Shown here: piece after piece, positions 1 to 13,099 of the stretch
Layout of the letters: every line of letters starts with the position of its first letter
Position numbering within the stretch: position 1 is the first letter of the stretch
DNA from: Triops longicaudatus
Taxonomy: Eukaryota; Arthropoda; Branchiopoda; Notostraca; Triopsidae
Reading direction: 5' to 3'
Assembly: GCA_022885665.1 (NCBI GenBank)
Contig: JAGQDJ010000104.1
Span: 124,001 to 188,000 of the forward strand
DNA: 64,000 nucleotides
Notes under the pieces: generated by a model
Databases searched by the model: none
What the model was told of the DNA's origin: nothing
The model's input: only the letters and a program-made list of their open reading frames with translations
Program-made: the position numbers and the translations under genes

Positions 1-3000
1 GTTCCCGAGTAATGCGAATGTAAAATGTGCCGCTTATTAAAAAAATTGGGACATACCAAACGATCTTCCTTTTTCTAAGAATTGGTTACAATGAGATTCT
101 ACTGCTACATTCATTTAAGTGAGTATATTTTATACGACTTTAAACTTTCATGTATAGTCGAGATTCTTTTGGATAACACGCCGGGAATTTTCGATCTAGA
201 CTAACCGATACGAAACGGACATGAAAGCTCTCAAGCATCGTAAGATGGTTCAATTTACGCGTGTGAATGTCTATACAGACGGATTGTAATGCGCCTTTTT
301 ATACAAAAATTAAACCATTTTAAGTACAACTTTTAAATCTAGAAAATTAAGCTCAGTGCATTGGCAAGATCTCGGATCTTGAAAGTTTATATAGCTTCAT
401 TAATGCTTAAAATTTTGTTATGCTAAGGGTAAAGTCAAACTGATAAGGCAGCGTCGGCAAAATTTAGGCGACAGGCTTGCTTGCTTTGGGAAAACAAAGT
501 CATCCTGAACGTTCTTTTCCGTTACAGCGAGAAGCCCGTTTTATCTGATGAGGACCTGCACGTTATCACGACCCTCTGACAATTCCCTGAGAAATCAAGC
601 TTTGGGTTCCCTAGCTGGACATCTTATGTAAATTAGTCGGGTCATCAAAAATAAGCCTTTTCTGCAGGGCTGAAAAACATCCTTGAAACTTTTGAGAAGC
701 CAAGGCAAAGGAGACTTTTAGCGTTACCATTCCTGTTCTGCAATAGACCTGCTTCTACTAAGATTGTCTCTCCCGCTGCCATAAATTCCCAGCCCTGTCT
801 CCGTGATAATAGCAGTTATAACGAAGTTGCCGCATCCAGAAGCCAACTCCAATAAGCCTACAGCTCTTTCAGCGAGAACGTAAAAGCACGGCAAGCTTGA
901 ATTCGTAACTATACCCAATATTCCCCGTGTTTCTTTATTATTATCCCCCCCACTCCTTCGTTCGCATGCGGTTCACGAGAAACATGGCTTCTCCATTCCA
1001 ACGCCATAAAAGTCCATGCTTCGACAAGTGCCACGGCAATGGAAAAAGTCCCTAATTGCGGGGCATCTATAATAATCATCTCCTGTTGCTTACGGCCATT
1101 CTTTTTAACACCATTTCAAAATCTCTTTTTTACTAGAGAAAAAATATATAAAAAAGAAGTCGTGGTCAGATCGCGCTATAATGTAACCATTTTACTGGCT
1201 GTCCCTTTGTGACCTTCGCCAGTTGTTTAGTAATGCGTGAAGACTTCATTGTCGTTATGTAGCGGCGACTTCAAAGCTTTCTAAAGGCTGTCAAAGAGAA
1301 ACACAAAAAAACGTTGTTGTTTCATTTATTCGTCCGCTTCGCCAAATGGAAGGGCCCCTTTATCCCTTTACATTTCCTACGCTTGAACAGATAACATCAT
1401 CATTAATAATGTAGCTCCATCAAGCGAAATATTTCTTTTCTCTCGGATGCACTAGAATCCTTTTGCTCGTCTCTTTTCAACAGGCTTCGCACTTTGCGAG
1501 CGCGTCGGATGGCAATTTGAGTTTACTCCCTCCTCTTTTTCGAGCTCCAGCTTGGACGGGTAAAATGATAAAATTTCCCATTTCACGGACTAGTGAATAT
1601 TTCAGCTTGTGCGAAACTATCGGGGGTACCAACCTGACAAGGAAACGCAGTAAGCACTTCCAAATCTTAGTGACTTAATCAGGTATCCAACTCAATCCTC
1701 ATCCATCACAAAATTGGAAAGCCTAAGCACCAAGGTACAGCGCTTTCGTAGCTGAAGCTGCAAACAAGGGCTTTCAACACGAGAGGAAGAAATCGAAAAT
1801 ATTCGAGATAAGTACTAAAGTACCTGTAGTTCTAGGAAACGTGGCAAGCTGCGTTGGTACAAATCTTTTCTAAACAGCGGCATGGTCTCTCCCTTTGATG
1901 GTCCGCCGCGACAAAATAATCCTATTAAATCATTAGCTACTAGAGACTTTCCTCGCTATTCTTTTTCACACCTGAAGTAGCATCCATTAAATTGAGCTCG
2001 CAGGTAGTGAAAACCAACACAATTCATACGCTAACGCACTCGGCCAAGTTGAAAAGAGAAGCCTCAGTGTAATTCTAGTATTTTCCAAGTCTTCAGGCCG
2101 CAAGACAAGGCAATTACGGGTACCCTATTTTCCTGGTCTCCACTTTTCGCCGAAAACCCTTTTTTGCCTTTTCTGCACCCCAGGAATGAGTTATTAAGCG
2201 TGATAGCCAGCCCTTCCCGCGGCTCCAAGCGAGATATTAAACACCGGACCTCCTTTTTATTGTCCAAAAATTCAGACCTTTCACAAAGCGCTCCTTTCAG
2301 CAAAAACTCGAAAAGGGGAGGCAAACAAGCGCTGTTTCCAAGTACCACCATTCCACGAAAGCGGGAATTTCAGGTACGGTACAGTACATTTCCACTCGAT
2401 GTTGCTTTTAATATGAAGTGGTAAAGCCTTTCGAATTCGAAACCATCGAAATTTCCTGGCTATTGCATCTGACTCAACACAGCTCTTCCTTTATATTGTC
2501 CAACTTAGGAAGGATTTTCTGCTTCAGTCAGCTGTAAAACCGACAAACCCCTAACTTGAAAAGTCGCCTAAGCTGTGGCGACGAGACTCAGTAATAGTTG
2601 GACCTGCCGTACCCTATTTCGAGATAAAGGCTCAGATACCCTTTTGCTGTGATAAAAACCCAACCCAAATCCATTGAGCCACGTGAGAGGAAAAGGCCGT
2701 ATTGTAAATATCTCCTGGTAAAGGTGCTCAGGGTATTTATACAACGTACCTGCCACGGCCTACCAGGTCCGGGACCCCTTGGTGCTCAACAAGATGGGTC
2801 AAAATTGTGGCCCCTAAAGCACGAAAGGGGCCTCGCGAGCATAAAAAGGCTAGGTGTTGCTGCCTTACGCAGATAGCAGACTCCATGGTGCTAAACCCAT
2901 CTTTCGTGAGTGTCTAAGTAATCGCCCCGAGACTTGTTGGAAGAGGCCAGGTTGCTAATAAAGTCATCAAAGTCTTGCCAGGTAGGGTGCGGAGATGGGC

Positions 3001-6000
3001 AGGGTTCCTGACCAAGGAAAAAGCCATTTATCTTTCCAGCGCATCGACAGCTACTACAGCTCTTCTTCTTTTCCAAGTCTGAGAATAACTAACTACCTTT
3101 GATGGCATGCTATACATTGAAGCACCTTGCAATCAGCTCCACATAAAAAGCAAACCATCTTTTAAAACGTCTAGTCGTCTCTTCAAGAACCACGACGTGC
3201 TGAATTTTCCAAACAAGAAAACGATCGAGGGAGCAAATTAAAATGCACGTTTCAAGATTGCAACCGGCAGTTTAACATTCCATGGTGTCACTCTTCGTTT
3301 CAAAGTTTCAGGTCAGACCGTACCTTCTACACTTGTAGCTTAACACTCCTATCAACCTAGACTTCCGTATAAGGTCTACTGGAAGAAAAAAGGGAGAGAA
3401 GACATAATTTTCGGCCAGTGTAGATGAAGCCAACTATCAAGACGTTGATTTGTCAAGTTCTCAAAAATGAGCTGCTGATGACCCTGAATAGCCAAATAGC
3501 CTAGGAATCTTTTGGGGAGTTAACATGTTACTTGGGTTAGTTCCCCTATAGACTTACTAAAGAAAAGCTGAAGGGTGACAAAATGGTTTGAGTGCGCTAC
3601 TCCAGGTCACCAACTGCACGGCTGAATAGCCTGCAATTAAAGAAAACTAGAAAACCGGTTGGTTAGCAACCCAGCTCATCTGAAAAGGTACCGAGAACCT
3701 AAGCCATCAACCTTCGCAAACTCAGCTCTACGATACAAGCCCCAGATAGAAAGCCAAGCTCTGAAAACTGTTGAATTTCCCGGTCTTGCGTCAAAGAAGA
3801 CACATCTCAAGAAAATATAAAAATGCTACAGCACACTCAACGAAATCGGACACAGGTAGGACAATCTTCTTAATTTTTTTTACCCACTGCGAGTCACACG
3901 ACCGTGCTGAATTACAAGACGGCCGAATGAAATAATATACAAGGCACTTGCGACGAGAAATACAACTGGAAACATAAATATATGGGATCTACACTGAAAA
4001 TAAGCTATAAACGCAAATGGCAAATAAATGCGTAAAATAGTAAATAATGTAACGAAACAGGTAAACAAAGCTATATAGTTCTTGAGTCGGTATTTCATTA
4101 GTAAAATAATAAGATGAAGCAACAGATTATAACATAAATCTCATCCAATTGCGGCTTTTGCGAGGAAATGGCTCTTATCTTCCAAAGCTGGATTGTTCTT
4201 CACTAAATATTTTATGGTACTTGTAATCAACATTTAGTAGTTTCTGAATTAAGCGTCCTTTGAAAACAATATGGTCCAAGCTTAGGTACCAGTTCTTCGT
4301 AGCGATTCTACACGAGTCACACATGCTGAGTATTAAACGCAGCTATGTACGGGAAATAGTAACTCTAACGATTCACTTTTTAATTATAAATGAACGAAAA
4401 AACATTTATGAGCTTAAAGAGTTGAGCGTATTGAAAGGTTTTAAGCTTGGTAATGTTCATCCTATTACATTATATCCATCAAAGAAATATAATGTGGTTG
4501 GGCTAGCCACTATCATGTAAAAGGTTAATTATAATGCCATGTATTATTTAACCGCTCACGGAGATGCTTTCGACAAACGTGGAATGCTTAGTTTTAATGT
4601 ACTCTTATTTTTAGTTTCTTCGGAGTCCACAGCACCTCGTTCGATAGTCAGTAGACAGCTGGACCATAAAATATAGTTTCGTCCCAGACTTTAGTTCGTA
4701 AACTAGATGGAAAAAAGTGGCTGGTATTCATAAATCCACTTCTTCACTTACATGCATAGCAGCTATGTAAGTGAAGTTGCGACACGGGCATCAACACTAA
4801 CGATCCGTGTTTTCATAAACAAACACGTAGACCGGACTTCAAAACTTGTAGCGTAAGAAGTTTTCTTCGTAGAACCCGCGCGATGCGTATTCATCTCCCA
4901 GTATTAAGTCAGACAGGTATAACAAAAAAGAAGAAAAGTTTGTACGGTTCAGGCTGCTATCTGAACAAACCAGGGAAAACCTATGATTAACAAATTCAGA
5001 CAAATCTTGACAAATAAGGACCCGCCTTTATACATTCGAAAAGTCCCTTTAAGCACACTAAGCAAATTTACGCAGCTTTCATTCTTATCTTTAGAAATGG
5101 CGATGGTCGTAAAATACAGGTGACTATATCCTGTATTTTTTTATTCGCTTTCCTTCTTTATACCATGTTCTTGTCTGTTAATACAAAAATAAAAACTAAA
5201 CTGTAAAATACTCTGAAAACATTCGCTACATAATATTTTTTTCTAGAAATCGTTCAAAAATTTTCCGAAATTACTCCACTACTCCCCGCCTCTTTCCTTT
5301 TAACAAAGTAACGCATTGTCTCTTTTGCGTCATCCTTTCGACGCCATTAAAACCCAACTTTACTTACATTTACAACTTGAGACACTTAAAAGTAAGTGGT
5401 CTGTCTTTTCCAACTGCTTAGCCATGTGGTTACTCTCATGTTTGAAGCAGTCACAAAGTAGCCACTTCAGCATCCTTATGCACAATATTCTACTAAGAGA
5501 AGAGAGAGCGAAGGACTTCCTCAGTTCTGAACTTGAGCGTAAAGAGTCTAAAGTCAGATAATGTGTAAAGTTGGGTCAGTCGCATAAACAGACGAACGCC
5601 ATTTTTATCCCACCTTTTCTTCTTTTCGTGGCTATTTATCATCCGGGTCCCCCCCCCTCCCCGCCTCTACCACCCGTTGCTGCCTAATAAAGTCATTACT
5701 ATGCTGAAGTTGTAATGGTGTCCTTGGGCAGGTTTTTTGTGTATGCAAGCGTTTGCGTGACTGTATTTTCTATTGCCCCAACGGAATTTTTATTTGCCTA
5801 AACTTAAATTGCTCAACTAGTGTTGAATTTATATTCCACACTTGGCACAAGCAATCGTCGGCCTTTCCTAGCACTGGTTCGTTTCTGGCTGCCAGGGAAA
5901 AGTTGGGGTGTCGAATTATTTCCTTTAATTATCGGAAATGCTAGCCTTTCAGAGGGATGAAGCCGCGAAAGCGTAAAATGCCCAGCTCTCTATAATCCTT

Positions 6001-6909
6001 ACATACCCGACGCTTTGCGATGCTTTTTGCTACATCGGTTAAGTAGTAAGCTTACAAACAACATGTTTTTTTTCTATTTGTATTTTTGTCTTGTCTCGAT
6101 TTTTATTTTCCGCTCGGTTGTAACACGCAGGGGAAATTTGGCGATGGAACAATCAGAAGCCCCAAAGCGTGACCCATTAAATCAACAAACCTCGAAGGGG
6201 GTCACGGTAAATTCGTAGTTATTTTGGCTGCGTTATTCGACTGCCACCAGCTATCCAATGCATGGTTACAATGTAACAGACTTACAAAAAGAACGTTTTC
6301 ATCTTTACCTTTCTTGTAAAATTGCTACCCAGCGATGCCATGACAAGCTTGGATAAGTATGACCGTAACTCTGGCAAATTGCGAGTCAACAAAAAAATAA
6401 CTCTTCCAGTGGGAAAATGTCTGTATAGACTTCGTTGATATCAATCACAGTCACAAAAGACAACAATTTGCCGTACGACGCTGTACAAAGTTTTTTCTTA
6501 AAGGATTTGGGAACCACGGTGTTGTGTTTTAGACAACAACGATGGAAAAAACGCACCTGTTTGTTCGCGTGTGATTTACTAGTAACAGCAAATAGGAAAG
6601 CCGATTCTTCGAATTCAACTGCCTAATTGCCTTCCCTGGAACATGTACGTCGAAGGTTCTGGTTTTGTAAGCTGCGGAACGGTACCATGAGTGCACGGAG
6701 TTCGGGTATGGTGACCCCTCCCCCCTTTTCCGTTTTTCCTGGGAAAAATGGAGTAAACGGCTGTCCTACGTTTTGGCCAAAATCTCTTAAAACCAGACAG
6801 GAACTTCGACAACACTAGCATTGTCGCAATAGAATCCGACTCTACAAAATACAAAAGTGTCTCGAAAACCTCCACTTTCATTAAAGTTAAATTGTGTCCT
6901 GCGTTAGTC
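1..6909. other. Gene-poor stretch, no supported gene
   Basis: I see no open frame here with recognisable protein similarity, and none that joins to neighbours by convincing splice sites. The frames present are short, begin at non-ATG codons or are AT-rich hydrophobic noise. Content includes a C-rich tract near 5,650-5,666 and a strong inverted repeat at 4,742-4,776 listed separately. Distal exons of a long gene, or lineage-specific small genes, cannot be excluded by eye. Confidence 0.5.
4742..4776. repeat. Perfect 12-bp inverted repeat (hairpin)
   Basis: CTTCACTTACAT at 4,742-4,753 is exactly complementary to ATGTAAGTGAAG at 4,765-4,776 across an 11-base loop. No gene is adjacent. It could be a hairpin RNA or a remnant of a small palindromic repeat; the sequence does not say which. 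Confidence 0.6.
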
Positions 6910-7658
6910 ATGGAGCTCAAAGTAAGACATACCGCGTAATGCGCGTAGATAAGGAAGCTAATGATTTTTCGTGGACTTAGGTAGCTGTGATAGTTCTGTT
7001 TCTTGCTGTGACGACGTTCGCAGCTCCTTACGATCCACTTTATGGTTCGGATAACGAACGCAAGGAGCCGTCCGCTTGGGAGACGTTCAAGGAAGGTGCG
7101 AAGAATGTGTTCAACGTCGGACACCCGGAGCATGAACGTCATCCGATCGAGACTCACCATGACTACCATCACGTTGAGTACCCGGCTGATACAGCTGCCC
7201 AACGAGCTGTACAAGAATCGCAACGAGTAGCAGAGCAAGTGGCTCACATGCGTCGTCGACGACGAGCAGAAGAACAGAGAGAATCACCGAGGACACAAAA
7301 CCAGGGAAGCAGCTCGGGTAGATCCGAAGGCCTTCCACCGCAAGGAGCACTTGAAATTATGTACAAACAGCAAAAGGAGCGAGAAAATAAGCCGCAACCA
7401 ACTTTCATCGAAGAGTTGAAATCAGGCTGGGAGAAGGTGACCGTCATTCCGCCCGACACGGCAGATCGTATGGGCGAAAAATGGGAAGAAACCAAAGAAA
7501 AAAGTCGTGAAACGCTTGATCAGGCGAAGCAGAAGGTAGCTGAAGGCTGGGATGCTACGAAGGAAGGCGCTGCCAACGCAGGCGAAAAAATCAAAGAAGC
7601 GTTTAGTCGTGACAAGAACACCAAGATAGCCATTCCACCTGCTCAGCAACCGCAATAA
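6910..7658 (+). CDS. Secreted LEA-like amphipathic-helix protein
   Basis: Two exons, 6,910-6,921 (M-E-L-K) and 6,981-7,658, joined through a 59-bp GT-AG intron in phase 0, give about 229 residues. The N-terminus MELKVAVIVLFLAVTTFAA is a clear signal peptide, so the product should be secreted. A His-rich stretch follows, then a five-Arg run near residue 98 that could be a cleavage site. Residues about 164-218 hold five successive 11-residue units (TADRMGEKWEE, TKEKSRETLDQ, AKQKVAEGWDA, TKEGAANAGEK and a degenerate fifth), the periodicity of group-3 LEA proteins and apolipoprotein-like amphipathic helices. The 11-mer pattern is seen directly; LEA relationship and a desiccation or lipid-surface role are inference. 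A polyadenylation signal AATAAA lies at 7,764-7,769. The start is chosen because the splice restores a canonical signal peptide. Confidence 0.75.
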
Positions 7659-7763
7659 AACAACGCTTCGTGATTGGCGTGCAAGTCGGAATGATTCTGT
7701 TTGTTGATATGGCACGAATATGTTCTCTGCACTGTTTTTGTATGTTGAAACGAGTATACGTTA

Positions 7764-7769
7764 AATAAA
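7764..7769 (+). terminator. Polyadenylation signal of the LEA-like gene
   Basis: AATAAA lies 105 bases after the stop codon of the LEA-like secreted protein, the usual place for a 3' end signal. Confidence 0.55.
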
Positions 7770-10700
7770 TTTCAAGTTATATAATGAATTCCAAGATAGT
7801 AATTTCTCACCGAGTTGCACGTAACACGTCTATGTTATTTGTGGCTTTGCAGCTAGCCATACGGTGACAATACGAAGCTATCGACAAACTACGAGTTATT
7901 CTCACAGTCATGGAAGTTTGCTTTTAGACGATATGAAGAGGTTTTGGTCATGTTTCAATGCTTTACGTCAATTTTGTTCTCTTATCGCTGCAACAGCTTT
8001 TGTACAGCGGGTTATATTACAGAACGAACAATAAATTTGGGTGTCGGATAAATGCTGTCTAAAGAAGGTTTCACGAATTTCGTGCTGGGTTGCTCGTAAT
8101 AAATCCTGGGAACTTGGATTTACTCTCTAACAATAAAAAATGTTGCGTTAAGACACACCCAACGTTTAGAATTTATGGGGCTACGAAAAGTTATTGATGC
8201 CGTAATGACAGTTTGAATTTGAAAGGAATTGCGTCGTAATTTAAAAAAGTCCTGCTCCATGTCAGTACGCGGCGCCACTTACTGCACTTTGTACCAAGTC
8301 GCAAAAGAAATTTGAAATTTAAATGATCAAACAGAAATAGGAATGAAACGTATAAACAGCATTGTCACGAAGTCGTTTCTGCCGTACAGTAATTTGCACT
8401 CAATCCCTCTTTATTCAGCAGATGCAATTTTGGCCGAGAGGTATTTCTTCCTTAATAAATGGACAAATTAAACGGCGAAGACAGGTTTTAGATCATCTGC
8501 GGGTAGAAAATCTGATACCTACGTTTTTCCTAAGTAAACCTAGCTTCACTGTTTATGAAGAATTGCGAAAGACTATAGAATCTATGCGGAAACTAACACT
8601 GGGAAAACGCTTTTAAATGAGTACAAATGGCTTTTTTAGTACATGTTCTAGCTTTCGCCTTATGAGCCTGTATTATAATAAGTCTTTATTTTAATAAAAA
8701 AAAAAACAATATTACCTGGGACTATGTGGTACAGGAGCTTGAAACATTATCCGAGTTTTAAATATGTATCCAATTATTTATCCTTGGGACAGCACCAAAA
8801 CAACTAGTGGAAAAGTTTTCGCCGGGAAGACTATGTATACGCCACCTATTGTGGTGTTAAAGCTTTACTTTCAACGTGTTCATTCAGCTCCTGTCGCATA
8901 CATCTCGACGGTCACTATCACATTTCTTGTAGTTCTTTTTATTGTTTATAATTCTTAACAGTTGGAATATGATTTTTACCTTTGATTTCAGTTGATTTAA
9001 CTATTTACATCGTATTAATCAAATTGTCAAAATATGAAATTGCACAATAACTTAGAGTTAGGTATTAACGTGTGAAATTATTTTGTAATTCATTACAAAC
9101 TGTGAGCAATGTTCCGGAACTTTTCAGAAAAAATTCACGTTCGTCCATTCGTTTCAATTGCCCCAGAACGGAACGGACACCTAAACAAGACCGAGCAAAA
9201 CGGCTTTTTCGGTGGTTCCTTGCCATTCCGGCCAAGCTACCTATTGGATACGGTATGAAGTTATGACGCTTACGGAATTGACTTGCCTTTTGATTTTTTA
9301 AAAAAAAAAACGCTTTGTATCGCATTAGAAAATTCTTTCAATGTCGATTTTACCCATTCGATATAAATAATCAAATTTATATAGTAACTGAACGGAGCGT
9401 AAAAATTTCCAAGAGGAGCGAAAAGAACAGATGGGACAGTTTAGACACAGGACAGTTAATACAGAAACAATCACAAGCAAAGTAGAGACATTATGACGCT
9501 GTAAGAAACCAGAGACTCTGTGAATGGCTGTGTTCTGGTAAAAAGTATGTGTGCAGTTTGCAAAACAAAACGAAAATTAAAAGCGTCATTCATAATACTC
9601 TTTGAAGTGGTCCGAATTTCAGTATAGACTTATGAAGCGCTTTTTACAAAGTTGACAAGTGATTTTCCTTGTTTAAAAATTGTAAAGAGACTGTTTATTT
9701 TACATAATGGATCTCGAACTGTTCTGATTAACCATTCGAACAGTCTCGCCACCTTGCAATGAATGATCGTGATGTTTGCTATTGTCGTCCTAATCCTAAT
9801 ACCGTGGATGTTAAATATGATAGCCTGTCCAAGGAGACCATGTGAATTTAATATTACCACTATAAATATCAAAGAGAAACTATTTCGAACTAGTTCACCG
9901 TGACAACATAAAAGCTATAAAGTGCCCAAGCGTTCGTAAAATAAATCCCTAATATCCAAACAAGTCAATTTTCAATTTGCAAAACGGTTGCTGTGCACGA
10001 CCGGTATGTAGGCTAAGTTTTAAAAAAATGAAGGATTACAGTTTTATGGCATCTTAGTTCTTAAAATCTTGTCTAACCGCTGAGCCGTTTAGCATTCCAT
10101 AGTCCCGTTTTTGTCTTAAGGAAAACGGTCAGTCTACTTAACATATTCTCAATCTGATAAAAAAATAACTAGTTTATAGACCTTTAGGCCAGTCTTTTAA
10201 ACACTTCTATAGTTTTACACATATACTTTTTGATAAATGAGACTTTAAAACTACTAAGCCCTTTCTACGAAGTCTGTGATATTCTGGGAGTTTTCATACA
10301 CTCCACTAAGGTGTTTCTCGATTATTCATGTAATTTAGCCTACTCAAAATGTGTGCATTTCAATTGTGAGATCTAGCCCACTTCAAACAAATGGTCAACA
10401 AGCCAGCGACAATCATCGAAATTTTCTAGTGAATTGCATATTCGACGAAAAAATGGTTTTGAAAGAGGTTTTGATCATTCACCTTACGCAAATGTGTGTA
10501 GTTCATGCACCCCTACCCCTACCTCCCCCTAAAAATTAATCTGTACTGGCATGAGAACTTAATTTCGCCTTAATCCAGACCTTCTGACACAAGCAATCAT
10601 CTTCTGAAAAACTTCGCATTATACACCACATGCCAAGTGAATTACATAGATAAATGAACGCAGATTTCTTCGTACATTCTTTGATGTATTTGTAATGTGC

Positions 10701-12300
10701 ACTTGTAAAGATACCCAGCCAGGTACTTTTCACAAACAAATAGATGCTTGTGTTTAACGACATACACACGTTGTTTTTTTTCTATGATTTTAAGTGCAGG
10801 TCACATTCGCGGACATGTATGAAGTGACGTGTTTTAGGGATAATTGAAAATACCAAACTTTGGAAGTTTCTGTAGAGAGACGCCTGTTGTATAACAATGG
10901 CCATCGAAGATTTTTGTTGCATCTTGGTAGAAAAACTTTAACCGTTTCTTTGGTAAATGTAAAGAACCTTGTCTGATCGTATTTGGGATCCTTATTCTGA
11001 GCTGCCACCAAATTTCACAAAGAGGAAAGCCGTAGAAAAGCTTTCGTGGAAAAAATACATCAAATTTAAAAGACCACTAACATAACATCACTTTAGCGAA
11101 AAGGTTTCAAATGCTAATGAGTAGTATGAGTGCTTGTAGCGTGTCTAATATCTAAGTTACATGTATATAAAATGTGCATGACAGGTGTACATTAGGAAAA
11201 CAGTGAAACGTTTACGCTTCGCTGGTTTCTTTTAATGTGCACATGTCATCCTTCTCGCTTTTTACTTTATTCCAATTTTCCCATTCTGTACGTCTTCAGA
11301 ATAAGCAATAATTTGAAACGCAATGTTTTAAGCATTGTAAATAGTTGTCGCCGTGTGTGTGTAACCACGGCACATTTTCTTGTCATTATAGGATGGCGAA
11401 TAGGCTGTGCTACTTAAATGGCGAAACAACACGTGATGATTATGGCAGCATTCAATTTTCGCAGGAGGGTGCAGTTAATCAGTTATTCAATTGGGCCACC
11501 TGTGGTAGGCACAAGTATACAGTATTTCAACATGAGCTTTTCAAAATACGTTTCGTTTATCTGTCAAGTACGTCTTTTCCTCGAAAAAGAGGTGAAATTT
11601 AGCCTTTCAAGCACTATACCACGTCTTAACTTCTACCGCGTTCTTTTTTTCTATGAAAGTTTTTCTATAAACTCCGAAGAAAGCGAGATAAGCCTTCGAA
11701 TCACCTAACTGTGTTAAATGGGAATTACACTGCAAGGTTTAAATACACATTGCATCAGATGATAAAAACCTGCACTCAGTTCTCACTATACTTGCCGCTT
11801 GGTCAAAACTGTAGCTTTCTTTTTCAGTTTTGTCCCGTCTGAGAGATACTGAGATAAAATAATTCATTTCTTCAGTGAATGCTATTTTGGTTAATTTTGA
11901 CAATGGGGAGAGTTACTATGGTTACTAAACTACTAGCATAATTTTGTTTGGGTATGAAATAGAGAAAAAAAGTATTTTTTAAAAAAACTTTAAAATATCA
12001 GAGATAGAACATTTATGCCTTACAGTAATCCCCTTATAGTAAACTTTAGATTTTCCAGGAAGTTCTTGGAAGTTAATGGCTTTATGTTAGCTTATGAAAC
12101 AGACTTTTCCAAAGAAGCCTTTTAGGCCAGGGAGGACAATTTCCAACTAAGCTCTAACACTTGAACAAAAGAAAGTGGAATGTAAACGACAAAATTTGCT
12201 ACTTTACAATTGTATACACCAACACTTGCCAGGGAAATTGGTTTTACAGCCGTACGTGACAAATACTTAACAGCTTTAAAATGTAAACCAAAAGGGTGTA
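7770..12300. other. Intergenic, no supported gene
   Basis: AT-rich sequence with no frame showing domain similarity or convincing splicing. Short frames around 11,345-11,708 overlap each other in different frames and have no conserved features. I see only A/T homopolymer runs (for example 8,697-8,706 and 9,300-9,310). Confidence 0.45.
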
Positions 12301-12327
12301 TCAGCACTTTAATCCCTTAACAATCGT

Positions 12328-12340
12328 AGACCCTTGACCC
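12328..12340 (-). promoter_or_regulatory. DR1-type nuclear receptor half-site pair, repeat copy 1
   Basis: On the minus strand this reads GGGTCA-A-GGGTCT, a direct repeat of nuclear-receptor half-sites spaced by one base (DR1, as bound by RXR/USP or HNF4-type dimers). It is embedded in a segment of about 30 bases (12,329-12,358) repeated at 12,467-12,496. Binding is inferred from the motif only. Confidence 0.3.
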
Positions 12341-12465
12341 CATCACCTGATTTCCGATACGGAAATTCGGGAATTCATCCGTGACCAGAAGCTCACTGCT
12401 ATAAAATGTTCAATTTCAATCCACACTGAACTGGTTTCCCCCTTCGCTGGGTCCGTTCCAGTTCC

Positions 12466-12478
12466 CGACCCTTGACCC
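12466..12478 (-). promoter_or_regulatory. DR1-type nuclear receptor half-site pair, repeat copy 2
   Basis: The minus strand reads GGGTCA-A-GGGTCG, in the second copy of the repeat shared with 12,329-12,358. It lies about 600 bases upstream of the acidic secreted gene that starts at 13,100. Confidence 0.3.
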
Positions 12479-13099
12479 CATCACCTAACTTCCGATCACA
12501 AATTGAAGAATGCATCAAATACATAAGCTAGCCATGGCAAATTTTTTAATCATAGAATGATCTTCTACGAACAAAGTTTTTAAAAAAATGGGTCCAAATA
12601 TTAGCGGCTTATATTAATTAGAAGCAGTTAAGGAGATTTTTACTAACTAATAAGATCATAATTAACAAAACCGATTACCACAGACCAAAGATAAAACGTG
12701 ACCTTTCAAAAAACAACCTTGACAAAGATCATATGTGTAACGTTGCACAAATGTTACCTCTTTTTCTAAAAAAGCACGCAGCCACAGGTAAATCATTTGA
12801 TAAAATTAGAGATAGAAGATGGCCTTGACCAAGGTAAGGTCAGTGAAATCCACCTATTTCCAGGAATCTTGACGGAACCACGCTACAAGACAGGATGGGG
12901 GCCGCAAATCAGAGTTGTTCTTGAGTTCTTGAAAATAGGGCAAGAAGAAAGTTTGCACGGCAGATCAACGTTTTGCCGGATGCCCGATCTGTCCTACACA
13001 TATTATTGGCGTACCTGTCCACTCAAAAAAACATTTAAATGTGTGCAAATGAGAGCCAGTGTCGTGCCAAACAGTCGTAGTGAATGCATCTCGACCATC

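Noticed and set aside
3880..4122. Minus-strand frame encoding a hydrophobic 80-residue peptide
   Set aside because: AT-rich sequence naturally encodes Phe/Ile/Leu/Tyr-rich frames. There are no flanking splice sites or similarity.
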